A DNA stretch of 64,000 bases. Origin: Candidatus Rokuibacteriota bacterium. Its GTDB lineage: Bacteria; Methylomirabilota; Methylomirabilia; Rokubacteriales; CSP1-6. Shown here piece by piece: positions 1 through 8,234 of this stretch. Location of the stretch: the NCBI GenBank assembly GCA_003220435.1, contig QHSL01000071.1:28538-92537 (forward strand). Direction: 5' to 3'. The stretch's first letter is position 1. Every line of letters begins with the position of its first letter. The notes under the pieces were generated by a model, which saw nothing but the letters and a program-made list of their open reading frames with translations, had not been told where the DNA came from and did not search any database. The position numbers and the translations under genes are program-made.

Positions 1-1
1 C

Positions 2-994
2 ACGATCAACATGATCCAGCTGGGACGGGCCCTGACCGATCCGGGGATGGCTCCGCCCGTGCGCGGGCTCTACGTCTACAGCTCGAACCCCGCGGCGGTG
101 TGTCCGAACCAGACACTCGTTCTAAAAGGGCTCGCCCGGGAGGACCTGTTCACGGTGGTTCACGAGCAGGTGATGACGGATACCGCGCACTACGCCGACG
201 TCGTGCTCCCGGCGACGACCTCGATGGAGCACCTCGACCTCTATCGCTCGTTCGGCCAGCTGACATTGCAGCTCGCGCAGCCCGTCCTGCCGCCGCAGGG
301 CGAGGCCAAGTCGAACTGGGAGACGTGCGGGCTCCTGGCTCGTGCGATGGGCGTCGCGCAGGCGCACTACGCCAAGGGCGACGAAGGGCTCATCCGAGAG
401 TTCCTGGCGAAGGGCGACGCGAGCGTGCGGTCCATCACGTGGGAGCAGCTGGCGCGCGACGGCTGGGCGCGGGTCGCGCTGCCGCGCCCCTACCGGCCGT
501 TCGCCGACGGCGCGCCGACGCCGTCAGGGAAGGTCGAGTTCTATTCGGCGTGGCTGGAGCGCCACGGTCTGCCGGCGCTGCCGACGTACGTGCCGCTGGC
601 GGAGGGTCCGGCCCGCCGCGACCTCACGGCGCGGTTCCCGCTCCAGTGCATCGTGCCCCCGAACCGCTTCTTCCTGAACTCCTCGTTCAGCCAGTCGGCG
701 CTGCTGCGGCGGCGTCAGGGAACGGCGACCGCGATGCTCGCCCCGCCCGACGCCGCCGCGCGCGGTATCGGCGAGGGCGACACCGTGCTGGTCGAGAGCG
801 CACGTGGCTCGGCACGCTTCGTCGCGCGAATCACCGACGCGACACGACCGGGCGTGGTGGTCATCGAGGGGATCTGGTGGCATCGCTTCCAGCCCGGCGG
901 CCGCGGCGTCAACGTGCTCACGAGCGACCGCGTCGCCGACCTGGGCGGCGGGCCCGTGTTCCACTCCAACCTCGTCGAAATTCGCAAAGCCTAG
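2..994 (+). CDS. Molybdopterin-dependent oxidoreductase, C-terminal part (5' end outside window)
   Basis: This is the last third of a DMSO-reductase/BisC-type molybdoenzyme. The frame is open to the left edge, so the apparent ATG at position 11 is internal and the gene is cut by the window. The visible part has the SNPAA stretch and the HEQVMTDTAHYADVVLPATT segment typical of the cofactor-binding core. The C-terminal molydop-binding beta barrel follows at about residues 215-325. The N-terminal Fe-S cluster and the Mo ligand residue lie upstream and cannot be seen, so the substrate is undetermined (formate-dehydrogenase-like or a generic oxidoreductase). It converges on the hopanoid operon, with an inverted repeat between them. 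Confidence 0.85.
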   Translation, partial: TINMIQLGRALTDPGMAPPVRGLYVYSSNPAAVCPNQTLVLKGLAREDLFTVVHEQVMTDTAHYADVVLPATTSMEHLDLYRSFGQLTLQLAQPVLPPQGEAKSNWETCGLLARAMGVAQAHYAKGDEGLIREFLAKGDASVRSITWEQLARDGWARVALPRPYRPFADGAPTPSGKVEFYSAWLERHGLPALPTYVPLAEGPARRDLTARFPLQCIVPPNRFFLNSSFSQSALLRRRQGTATAMLAPPDAAARGIGEGDTVLVESARGSARFVARITDATRPGVVVIEGIWWHRFQPGGRGVNVLTSDRVADLGGGPVFHSNLVEIRKA

Positions 995-1000
995 CTTCGA

Positions 1001-1161
1001 CGTCGCCGGCGTGCCGACGGCGGGGAAGGGGTCGCGCGACCACGCGGCGCGCGTCCGCATGCCCCGGGGTGGCTGGGCTCCATCATGCGCTTCGCGTCCG
1101 TCACTGCTTGGAGGGAACGGGTCTCGTCGACCCCTTCCCCGCCATCGGCACGCCGGCGACG
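1001..1161. repeat. Large inverted repeat, 34-bp arms, between convergent genes
   Basis: Arm 1 (1001-1034) and arm 2 (1128-1161) are reverse complements over 34 bases with a single mismatch, separated by 93 bases. The pair fills most of the 190-base gap between the molybdoenzyme stop (994) and the hpnN stop (1185). It could act as a bidirectional terminator, or be a short non-autonomous mobile or REP-like element. No T-run follows either arm, and no transposase is present. Confidence 0.8.
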
Positions 1162-1184
1162 TCAGCCGGGCGTCTGCATCGGTG

Positions 1185-3959
1185 TTAGCGGTCGAGGTCG
1201 CGGGTGGCGGGCTCGAGTAGAGGCGGCTCGGCGCCGAAGCGGGGTGCGGGCGCCGGGGCCCGGCGCGCCATCGTCTGGAGAAGGACGGGGAGGACGATCA
1301 GCGACGCCAGGAGGCTCGTGGCGGTGCCGAGCGTCAGCAGGAGGCCGAGGCCGAAGATGCCGCGGTGATCGGCGACCATGAGGCTGCCGAACCCGGCGAT
1401 CGTGGTGAGACCGTTGACCAGCACCGCGGTCATCGTCGAGCGCGCGATCAGCGGCCCGCCGTGGTCGCGGCCCTCCATGAAGCGCATCACGATGTTCAGG
1501 CCGTACTCCGCCGCCGCGCCCAGGATCAGCGGGAGCCCGAAGACGTTGCCCATGTTGAACTTGAGATCGAAGAAGTACATGAGCCCGAAGGCCCACATCA
1601 TGCCCAGGCCGAGCGGCAGGAGGGCCAGCAGCGTCTCGCGGATCCGGCGCAGCGTGAGCGCCGTCGCGATCGTGACGAGCAGGATCGCGTAGATCGTGCC
1701 CTGCTGATAGGCGCGCTCCATCAGATGCAGCGCCTCGTACGTGATGACGGGCGTTCCGGTCACGTCGGGGTCGACCGATCGGAGCTCGCTGATGAAGCGG
1801 CGGGAGCCCTTGCGGTCCCAGATGTCCACCGCCGGGTGGATCTGCAGGAGAAACCGTCCGCCGTCGCTCACGAACTTGGCCCGGAACTCCGCGGGGACGT
1901 CGGCGAGCCCGATCGGTCGGGGCGCGAGGTTCGACTGCAGCCGCTGGAAGCTCCGCACGAAGTCGCGGTAGACCTGGTTCTGGAGATGGGTGAGCGCTGG
2001 CTCGCTCACCTGCGGATCCGCCTGGCGGAGCTTCAGGACGAGCCGCATGATGTCCTCGGCCACCAGCCGGAGCTTGGCCTGGACTTCGCCCTCCGGCGCC
2101 TCGTTGGCGGCGATGGTGAAGCGACGCTTGAGCATCTCGAGCGCGGCGATGAGCCTCGGCAGGTCCACCGACGTCGGGCGTCCCACCCGGACGGACCCGA
2201 CCAGCGGCGCGAAGTCCCCGATGATCTTCAGCTTGGCGAGCTGGTCGTCCGGGATGAGCAGCAGCACCGAGTCCACTTCGGAGACGCTGCCCAGCGCGCG
2301 GAAGGCGGCTTGCTTGCGCTGGAGCTCCTCGAGCGAGTCGGCGCTGGCGAGCGCGGTGAACCCGGAGCGCCCCGCCGTCGCGAGGATGCGCTTCTCCCAC
2401 ACGACGGACTCCGTGCCGAACGCCTGGAGGTTGAGCAGGTTGTAGTCGAACTGGACGTACCGGAGCCCCCACGCCGAGACCGCGGTCAGCGCGACCGCCA
2501 TGAGCGCCACCGTCTTCGGGTAGGCGACCAGCCGTTCCACGAACGGCACGTGGATGCGCTCCAGCGCGAGCGCGCGTGGGATCGCGCCGACCGGCCGGGT
2601 CGCGTGTCGCCGATCGACCAGGACGAGCATCGCCGGGAAGACCGTCATCATCGCCAGCCACGCGAACATGATCGCGGTTCCCGCGATGAATCCGAGCTCG
2701 CGCACGCCGCGGAAATCCGTGAGCCACAGCACGTAGAACGTGCCGGCGGCCGTCACCGCGCCCAGCAGCATGCCGGGCCCGCTGCGGGCGGCGGTGATCT
2801 CGATCGCCTCGCGGAGGTTCCGGCCGAGGAAGAGCTCCTCTTCATAGCGAAAGAGAAAGTAGATGCCGTAGTCGATCCCGATCCCGATCACGATCGAGAT
2901 GAACATCACCGAGAACAGCGAGAGGTGCCCGATGACGAGGGTCGCGACGCCGATCGACCAGCAGAGGCTCGCGACCAGCACGAGGAGCATCAGCAAAGGC
3001 TTGCCGACCCTCAAGAACGCGACAAGCAGAAGGACCAGCGTGAGCGCGAACGCGATGATGGTCGCCCGCTCGCTGTCGCGGAACGCCGCGACCATCTCGT
3101 CGTTCTGGAGCGCGGGTTTGCCGGTCACGCCGACCTGCACGTCGGGGAAGTCACGCTTCAGCGACGCGATCACCGCCCGGACGCCCTCGATGGCGCGCTG
3201 GTCGCCGGTGAAGCTCCCGCGCTCGGTCTCGGGCTCGGCCAGGATGAAGAGCAGCCGCTGGTCCTCCGACAGGAAATAGCCGGCGCCGGGGCTCTCGGCG
3301 CCCTCGACCGCGAAGAGGGTGCCGAACGGGGAGCGGTACGGCGCCGGCCGATCGAGGCGCGACGCGATCTGGGCCACCAGGTCCTGCACGAACTTGAGAT
3401 CGGAGGCGCCCTTGCCTTCGGAGAGCCCGAGGTCGATGAAATTGGCGACGAAGGCGTTGGCGATCTGGGTCGCCATGCCGTCGGCGAGCTGATCGAGAGT
3501 CGGGCGGGCCGCGAACGCCTCCATGAACTCCTGATAGTCGAAGATCGCCTCGCGGATCTTGGCGAGCCGCTCCTTCGGGAGGTAGAGGAGGCCCCGGCCC
3601 TCGAACAGCTTGGGGTCGATGCGATAGGAGATCCGTGTCAGCGGAACGCCGCTGGCGTACAGGCGGCGGACGAGACGCGTCGCGTAGACCGTCGCTTCGG
3701 TCAGGGAGGGCGCCTCGACCACGATCGCGATGCTGTCGAGGTCACCGAACTCACTGTCGTACTGGGTGTAGCGCTCGACGTACGGACGGCCGGGCGGCAG
3801 CAGCGCACGAGTGGAAGTCGAGAAGGTGAGGGTGGTCAGCGCGTAGACGAGCGAGGCCCCGGCGAGGGCCAACGCGACGGCCACGGTGAGGGCGGGGCGC
3901 GCACAGGCGAGCCGCACCAGCCACCGCAGCGGTCGCCCGATCCGTGTCGCGAGCGACAC
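1185..3959 (-). CDS. hpnN: HpnN-like hopanoid RND (MMPL) transporter
   Basis: A 924-residue inner-membrane RND-superfamily exporter of the MMPL/HpnN type, which in other bacteria moves hopanoids toward the outer membrane. It has the duplicated layout of the family: an N-terminal helix (about 24-45), a periplasmic domain, a helix block at about 295-450 containing GIGIDYGIYF (about 358-367, the RND charged-residue motif), a second helix near 475-500, a second periplasmic domain and a final block at about 735-905. The start is GTG, directly after the ino1 stop, so the two are co-transcribed. Position in an operon with squalene-hopene cyclase and Mla genes supports the hopanoid assignment over a generic MMPL transporter. 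Confidence 0.88.
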   Translation of the reverse strand: MSLATRIGRPLRWLVRLACARPALTVAVALALAGASLVYALTTLTFSTSTRALLPPGRPYVERYTQYDSEFGDLDSIAIVVEAPSLTEATVYATRLVRRLYASGVPLTRISYRIDPKLFEGRGLLYLPKERLAKIREAIFDYQEFMEAFAARPTLDQLADGMATQIANAFVANFIDLGLSEGKGASDLKFVQDLVAQIASRLDRPAPYRSPFGTLFAVEGAESPGAGYFLSEDQRLLFILAEPETERGSFTGDQRAIEGVRAVIASLKRDFPDVQVGVTGKPALQNDEMVAAFRDSERATIIAFALTLVLLLVAFLRVGKPLLMLLVLVASLCWSIGVATLVIGHLSLFSVMFISIVIGIGIDYGIYFLFRYEEELFLGRNLREAIEITAARSGPGMLLGAVTAAGTFYVLWLTDFRGVRELGFIAGTAIMFAWLAMMTVFPAMLVLVDRRHATRPVGAIPRALALERIHVPFVERLVAYPKTVALMAVALTAVSAWGLRYVQFDYNLLNLQAFGTESVVWEKRILATAGRSGFTALASADSLEELQRKQAAFRALGSVSEVDSVLLLIPDDQLAKLKIIGDFAPLVGSVRVGRPTSVDLPRLIAALEMLKRRFTIAANEAPEGEVQAKLRLVAEDIMRLVLKLRQADPQVSEPALTHLQNQVYRDFVRSFQRLQSNLAPRPIGLADVPAEFRAKFVSDGGRFLLQIHPAVDIWDRKGSRRFISELRSVDPDVTGTPVITYEALHLMERAYQQGTIYAILLVTIATALTLRRIRETLLALLPLGLGMMWAFGLMYFFDLKFNMGNVFGLPLILGAAAEYGLNIVMRFMEGRDHGGPLIARSTMTAVLVNGLTTIAGFGSLMVADHRGIFGLGLLLTLGTATSLLASLIVLPVLLQTMARRAPAPAPRFGAEPPLLEPATRDLDR

Positions 3960-5033
3960 CTACTCGTCGCCGGCGATGAACCGCTCGAGCCGCCCGCGAG
4001 CGGTCTCGTCCGTCCACTGCTCCGGCGGCGATTTCATCAGATACGCCGACGGAGCGAGGAGGGCGCCCTTGATCCCGCGGTCGAGCGCGATCCGGCAGGC
4101 ACGGATCGCGTCGATGACGACGCCGGCGGAGTTGGGGGAGTCCCAGACCTCGAGCTTGAGCTCGACGTTGATCGGCTGGTCGCCGAAGCCGCTGCCCTCG
4201 AGGCGGATGTGCGCCCACTTGCGGTCGGCCAGCCAGGGCACGTAGTCGCTGGGGCCGATGTGAACCGCCTCGGTCGGCAACTCGTGGCTGAGCTGGGATC
4301 GTACGGCGTCCGTCTTGGAGATCTTTTTCGACACGAGCCGGTCGCGCTCGAGCATGTTGTAGAAGTCGGTGTTGCCGCCGAAGTTGAGCTGGCTCGTCCG
4401 GTCGAGGCGCACCCCGCGGTTCATGAAGAGGTTCGTGAGCACGCGATGGATGATGGTGGCGCCGACCTGCGACTTGACGTCGTCGCCGACCAGCGGCAAC
4501 CCGCGTTCCTCGAAGCGGCGGCGCCAGTAGGCCTCGCGCGCGATGAACACCGGGATGCAGTTGACGAACGCGCAGCCGGCGTCCAGCACCTGCTCGACGT
4601 ACCACTTCGTCGCCATCTCGCTGCCCACCGGCAGGAAGTTGACGACGACGTTGGTGGCGGTGTCCTTCAGGATCCCGGAGATGTCGGCGGTGGCGCCCGG
4701 CGCCTTTTTGATCATCTGCGCCAGGTAGTGGCCGAGGCCGTCGTGCGTCATCCCGCGGTGCACCGGCACACCGAGCGGCTTCACCGCGGCGAAGCGCACG
4801 GTGTTGTTCGGCTCCTGGAAGATCGCCTCCGAGAGATCGCGCCCGACCTTGCGCTCGTCGATGTCGAACGCCGCCGAGAACTCGATGTCGCGGACGTGGT
4901 AGCCACCGAGCCGCGTGTGCATGAGGCCGGGGATGAACCGGTCGTCGGGGGCGTCGCGATAGTAATGGACGCCCTGGACGAGCGCCGACGCGCAGTTCCC
5001 AACGCCAATGATGGCGACTCTTACGGGTTCCAC
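3960..5033 (-). CDS. ino1: Myo-inositol-1-phosphate synthase
   Basis: A 357-residue NAD-dependent inositol-3-phosphate synthase of the bacterial/archaeal short type, converting glucose 6-phosphate to inositol phosphate. The N-terminus has the Rossmann motif [15 protein letters not shown], followed by the family block around [16 protein letters not shown]. Mid-protein GSEMATKWY and [14 protein letters not shown] segments fit the catalytic domain. The GTG start follows a strong ribosome site (AGGGAGGAG). It lies 84 bases from the upstream decarboxylase gene and abuts hpnN. Bacteria use this enzyme for phosphatidylinositol, inositol solutes or other polar head groups. Its place in a hopanoid operon is unusual. 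Confidence 0.92.
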   Translation of the reverse strand: MEPVRVAIIGVGNCASALVQGVHYYRDAPDDRFIPGLMHTRLGGYHVRDIEFSAAFDIDERKVGRDLSEAIFQEPNNTVRFAAVKPLGVPVHRGMTHDGLGHYLAQMIKKAPGATADISGILKDTATNVVVNFLPVGSEMATKWYVEQVLDAGCAFVNCIPVFIAREAYWRRRFEERGLPLVGDDVKSQVGATIIHRVLTNLFMNRGVRLDRTSQLNFGGNTDFYNMLERDRLVSKKISKTDAVRSQLSHELPTEAVHIGPSDYVPWLADRKWAHIRLEGSGFGDQPINVELKLEVWDSPNSAGVVIDAIRACRIALDRGIKGALLAPSAYLMKSPPEQWTDETARGRLERFIAGDE

Positions 5034-5050
5034 GGACTCCTCCCTGGAAC

Positions 5051-5068
5051 GGTGTTCACTTGGACACC
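5051..5068. promoter_or_regulatory. Short palindrome upstream of ino1, possible operator
   Basis: GGTGTTC and GGACACC form an inverted repeat (one G:T mismatch) around a 4-base centre, 18 bases before the ino1 start. A TAGACT element (reverse of 5086-5091) could be a -10 hexamer. This 84-base gap is the only sizeable one inside the minus operon, so a separate promoter for ino1-hpnN is possible. No regulator is identified. Confidence 0.3.
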
Positions 5069-5117
5069 AATCTGTGCAGTCGCGTCAGTCTAACACACGC
5101 GTCGACGCGGCCTTGCG

Positions 5118-6284
5118 TCACGCGCGCAGCGCGCGACGGAACCGGTCCCGGATGACGGCCGGCGGGTGAGGGATTCGCGGGACCGTCGCCTCTACCGCGG
5201 TGACCTTGACGAGGATGAAGTGCGGTCCGCGCGTGCCGAGCGCCGATCGCAGCGCCGCGGCGATCGCGGGCGGCGTCGTCACCGCCGTCGCCGTGCGATA
5301 GCCGGCGCCGCGCGCGAGCCGATCGAGCCGCACCTCGCGGGACGGCGAGGCTTGGCCGCCGGTCGAGCCGTAGACCTCGTTGTCGAACACCAGGTGGACG
5401 AAGTTCTGCGGCCCGAGGCTGCCGACCATGGCCAGCGTCCCCAGGCCCATCAAGAGGTTGCCGTCGCCGTCGAAGACGACGCTCGCGCGCGCCGGCCGGA
5501 CCAGCGCGAGCCCGAGCCCGATCGCGGCCGCCAGCCCCATCGAGCCGATCATGTAGAAGTTCTGCGGCCGGTCCGCCGTCGCGAAGGACTCACGGCACAC
5601 GTACCCGTTGGCGTGGATCACCGGCGCGTCGCCGAGCTCCTTGACGGCGACCGCGAGCGCCTCCTGGCGGGAGATCACTCCGTGCAGGATCTCTGGATCG
5701 GAGCCGGCGGCCCCGGTCCGGCGGTTCTCCGCCGCATCACGGTCGGCCCGGCGCGCGCTCGCGGCACCGTCCGCCACGACACCGTCGGACGCTCCGGTCG
5801 CGACGACGCCCGGCGGAACGAGGATCGCGACCGGCGCTTCACGCGCGTCCATCTCTCGGCGCGCCCAGGCCAGCAGCTCGTCCGCCGAGTCCGATCCGAG
5901 GATCCGGTGGGGAATGCGCAGGAGATCGAGGAGGCTCGGCGAGATCTCGCCCATCAGGAGGTGCTCGGGCGCGTCCTGGCCGGCGAAGCCCCGCCATGTG
6001 ACGATCAGCAGCGCCGGGAACCCGTACATGAGCGACAGCGACGCGAGCGCGTTGAGGCTCGTGCCGAGCCCCGAGTTCTGCATCACTACGACCGGGCGGC
6101 GCCCGCCGAGCCAGGCGCCGGCCGCGAGCCCGACCGCGGCGTCCTCGCGCACCGCCGCGACGTAGGGGTCGCGCCGGCGGCGCTCCAGCGCCGTGATGAG
6201 GGTCTCGACGAGCGAGCAGGGGACGCCGGTGAAGAAGTCGAAGCCGTGTCGGTCGAGAAGGGCTGCGAGCTCGGCGCCGGACAC
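5118..6284 (-). CDS. Phosphonopyruvate decarboxylase-like ThDP enzyme
   Basis: A 388-residue thiamine-diphosphate enzyme of the phosphonopyruvate/sulfopyruvate decarboxylase family. The N-terminal pyrimidine-binding domain carries the conserved glutamate in VREDAAVGLAAG (E47). The C-terminal cofactor domain has GDGNLLMGLG (about 271-280) followed by FDNEVYGSTGGQ, very like Ppd. Ppd makes phosphonoacetaldehyde from phosphonopyruvate and normally needs PEP mutase, which is not in this window. A middle stretch (about 165-205) is a variable linker between the two domains, which in some relatives are separate subunits. The start is GTG, 10 bases after the mlaC stop. Substrate here is uncertain; sulfopyruvate is the main alternative. 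Confidence 0.8.
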   Translation of the reverse strand: MSGAELAALLDRHGFDFFTGVPCSLVETLITALERRRRDPYVAAVREDAAVGLAAGAWLGGRRPVVVMQNSGLGTSLNALASLSLMYGFPALLIVTWRGFAGQDAPEHLLMGEISPSLLDLLRIPHRILGSDSADELLAWARREMDAREAPVAILVPPGVVATGASDGVVADGAASARRADRDAAENRRTGAAGSDPEILHGVISRQEALAVAVKELGDAPVIHANGYVCRESFATADRPQNFYMIGSMGLAAAIGLGLALVRPARASVVFDGDGNLLMGLGTLAMVGSLGPQNFVHLVFDNEVYGSTGGQASPSREVRLDRLARGAGYRTATAVTTPPAIAAALRSALGTRGPHFILVKVTAVEATVPRIPHPPAVIRDRFRRALRA

Positions 6285-6294
6285 TACTCCGGGC

Positions 6295-6936
6295 TCACCG
6301 CCGCGAGGTCCGCCGGTGCTTCTCCTCCTCGAGGAACTCCTCCTGCTTCGTCTTCATCTTCTTCACCAGCTCCTGGTACGACGAGGTCGTGATGATCTTG
6401 TTGAACTGGGTCCGGTAGTTCGCGATGAGGCTGACGCCCTCGATGACGACGTCGTAGACGAGCCACTTGTCGCCCTTGCGGAGCATCCGGTAGTCGATGG
6501 GGATGTCGGTCCCCTGCTTGGTCACGAGGCGGGTGCGGACGATGGCGTTCTCGATCTCGATGGACTCGCCCGTGAACTGGATCCGCTCACCGCCGTAGAG
6601 CTCGATCTTCGAGATGTACGAGCGCTCCAGGAGGTCCGAGAAGAGCTGGACGAACTCCTCGCGCTCGGTGGGCGTCCGGGTCGACCAGTGCCGGGCGAGC
6701 GAGCGCTTCGCGGTCTCCGAGAAGTCGAAGATGTCGTTGGCGACCTGCCGCACCGCCGTCCGCCGATCCTTCTGCTTGCCCTCTTTCTTCAGCTCCGGAT
6801 CCTCGAGGATCTTGAGGACCCGATCGATCTGGGACTTGAGCTGATCGGTCGGGGCGCCGGCCCACACCGGGCTCGGGCCGATCACGATGGGCAGGACGAG
6901 CGTGATGAGCGCGAGGGCGCGGCCGACGTGAGCCAT
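6295..6936 (-). CDS. mlaC: MlaC/HpnM-type periplasmic lipid-binding protein
   Basis: A 213-residue exported protein with a signal peptide (residues 1-26, ending PVWA). It belongs to the MlaC/Ttg2D family, also called HpnM in hopanoid clusters, whose members shuttle a lipid across the periplasm between the MlaFED complex and an outer-membrane acceptor. Segments such as RTPTEREEFVQLF, IPIDYRM and the closing YRTQFNKIITTSSYQELVKKMK fit the family, and the length is typical. It follows mlaD by 10 bases. Since it shares an operon with shc and hpnN, a hopanoid or hopanoid-linked lipid is the likely cargo; this is inference. Confidence 0.92.
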   Translation of the reverse strand: MAHVGRALALITLVLPIVIGPSPVWAGAPTDQLKSQIDRVLKILEDPELKKEGKQKDRRTAVRQVANDIFDFSETAKRSLARHWSTRTPTEREEFVQLFSDLLERSYISKIELYGGERIQFTGESIEIENAIVRTRLVTKQGTDIPIDYRMLRKGDKWLVYDVVIEGVSLIANYRTQFNKIITTSSYQELVKKMKTKQEEFLEEEKHRRTSRR

Positions 6937-6946
6937 CGACGACCTC

Positions 6947-7387
6947 CTAGATCTTGCCGAAGATGTACTTCGACAGCAGCTCTTCGAAATCCACCGGGGC
7001 TTCGACTTCGCGGATCTTGCCGTTGGGGCCGATGATCTTCTCGGACCCGCCCGGGCTGATGCGTACGTACCGCTCGCCGATGAGCCCCTTGGTCTTGATC
7101 GACGCGATCGAATCCTCCTGGAGCTTGACGCCGGACTGCAGCCGGACCGTGACCCGCGCCTGATAGTCGACCAGGCCGATTTTCTCGACCCGCCCGATCT
7201 CGACGCCCGCGATCTCCACGCTGGAGCCGGCCTTCAACCCCCCGACCGACGGGAAGTCGACGGTGACCACGTAGCCCCGGCCGCCCAGGAACGACACCCG
7301 GCCGAGCTGGACCGAAAGATACCCCATCGCCAGGATGCCAAGGAAGACGAAGATCCCCACCGCGATGTTCACGCGCGTGCGCTCCAT
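6947..7387 (-). CDS. mlaD: MlaD, MCE-domain lipid transport subunit
   Basis: A 146-residue protein with one N-terminal membrane helix (about 6-28) and a single MCE domain (about 35-115), the architecture of MlaD, which forms a hexameric ring on the MlaFE transporter. The frame extends further upstream, but the chosen ATG at 7387 has a strong ribosome site (GGAGGGAGACTG) and begins with the expected MERTRVNIAVGIFVF. The longer version would overlap mlaF and adds non-conserved residues. The C-terminal PVDFEELLSKYIFGKI matches the usual short MlaD tail. Confidence 0.92.
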   Translation of the reverse strand: MERTRVNIAVGIFVFLGILAMGYLSVQLGRVSFLGGRGYVVTVDFPSVGGLKAGSSVEIAGVEIGRVEKIGLVDYQARVTVRLQSGVKLQEDSIASIKTKGLIGERYVRISPGGSEKIIGPNGKIREVEAPVDFEELLSKYIFGKI

Positions 7388-7403
7388 CAGTCTCCCTCCG
7401 CCA

Positions 7404-8147
7404 TCAGTGTCCCTCCGAATTGTCGGGCTCGCCACGGATGAACTGGCGCACGACCCGGTTGGCCGAGGCCTGGATCGCCGCCGGCGGCCCCACCTCCACG
7501 ATGCGACCCTCGTGCAGCATGGCCACCGTGTCGGCGATCTCGAAGATCTCGGGGATCTCGTGGCTCACCATGAGCGCGGTGAACCGGAACCGGCGATGGA
7601 GATCGAGAATCAGATGATGGATGGTGTTGACGAGCACCGGGTCGAGGCCCGTCGTCGGCTCGTCGAAGAAGATGATCTCCGGCTCGGTCACCAGCGCCCG
7701 CGCGATCGCCACGCGCTTGCGCATGCCGCCGGAAATCTCGGCCGGGAACTTCGCGCCCACGCCCTCGAGCCCCACCTGGCCCAGCGCGGCCTCGACGCGC
7801 TTGGCGATCTCGTCGGTCGGCATCCGGAGCTTCTCGCGGAGCGGGAACGCGACGTTGTCGGCGCAGGACATCGAGTCGAACAGCGCCCCGCCCTGGAACA
7901 CGACGCCGTAGCGCCGCCGAATCCCGTCGAGCGCGCGCCCCGTCAGGTGCGTGATCTCGACACCGTCCACGAGGACGCGGCCGGCGTCCGGGCGCAAGAG
8001 GCCGATGAGGTGCTTGAGGAAGACCGACTTGCCGCCGCCGCTGCGGCCGATGATGACCGTGATCGAGCCGGTGGCCACCTCGAGGTCGAGGTCGCGCAGC
8101 ACCGGCTGCCGGCCGAACGACTTCCGCAGGCCTTCGACTTTGATCAC
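7404..8147 (-). CDS. mlaF: MlaF, ATPase of lipid ABC transporter
   Basis: A 247-residue ABC ATPase. Walker A is GRSGGGKS (residues 34-41), the signature is ISGGMRKRVAIARAL, Walker B plus D-loop is IIFFDEPTTGLDP, and the switch histidine is in MVSHE. GIRRRYGVVFQGGALFDSM is characteristic of Mla ATPases. I take the GTG at 8147 (VIKVEGLRKSFG) as the start because the frame upstream of it runs through a perfect tandem duplication and encodes residues unlike the family. It works with MlaE and MlaD to power lipid transfer. Confidence 0.92.
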   Translation of the reverse strand: MIKVEGLRKSFGRQPVLRDLDLEVATGSITVIIGRSGGGKSVFLKHLIGLLRPDAGRVLVDGVEITHLTGRALDGIRRRYGVVFQGGALFDSMSCADNVAFPLREKLRMPTDEIAKRVEAALGQVGLEGVGAKFPAEISGGMRKRVAIARALVTEPEIIFFDEPTTGLDPVLVNTIHHLILDLHRRFRFTALMVSHEIPEIFEIADTVAMLHEGRIVEVGPPAAIQASANRVVRQFIRGEPDNSEGH

Positions 8148-8230
8148 AGGCTCGCCTCGCCTCCGGCTGCGGCTCGCACAACCATCATCACAGGCTCGCC
8201 TCGCCTCCGGCTGCGGCTCGCACAACCATC
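8143..8230. repeat. Perfect 44-bp tandem duplication between mlaE and mlaF
   Basis: Bases 8143-8186 and 8187-8230 are identical 44-mers, and the first five bases of the unit occur again at 8231-8235. The duplication makes up nearly all the spacer between mlaE and mlaF. On the minus strand each copy encodes a 15-codon mini-ORF starting at GTG and ending in a TGA that overlaps the next GTG. The last TGA overlaps the mlaF start and the first GTG overlaps the mlaE stop. Confidence 0.95.
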
Positions 8231-8234
8231 ATCA

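Noticed and set aside
1365..5093. 1242-codon plus-strand open frame
   Set aside because: It is antisense to hpnN and ino1, which have clear family motifs. The product is dominated by Arg, Asp, Glu and His, as expected for a shadow frame in high-GC DNA.
5118..6284. Acetolactate synthase or similar general ThDP enzyme
   Set aside because: It is too short (388 residues) and lacks the middle FAD-type domain; GDGNLLMGLG with DNEVYGSTGGQ fits the Ppd group.
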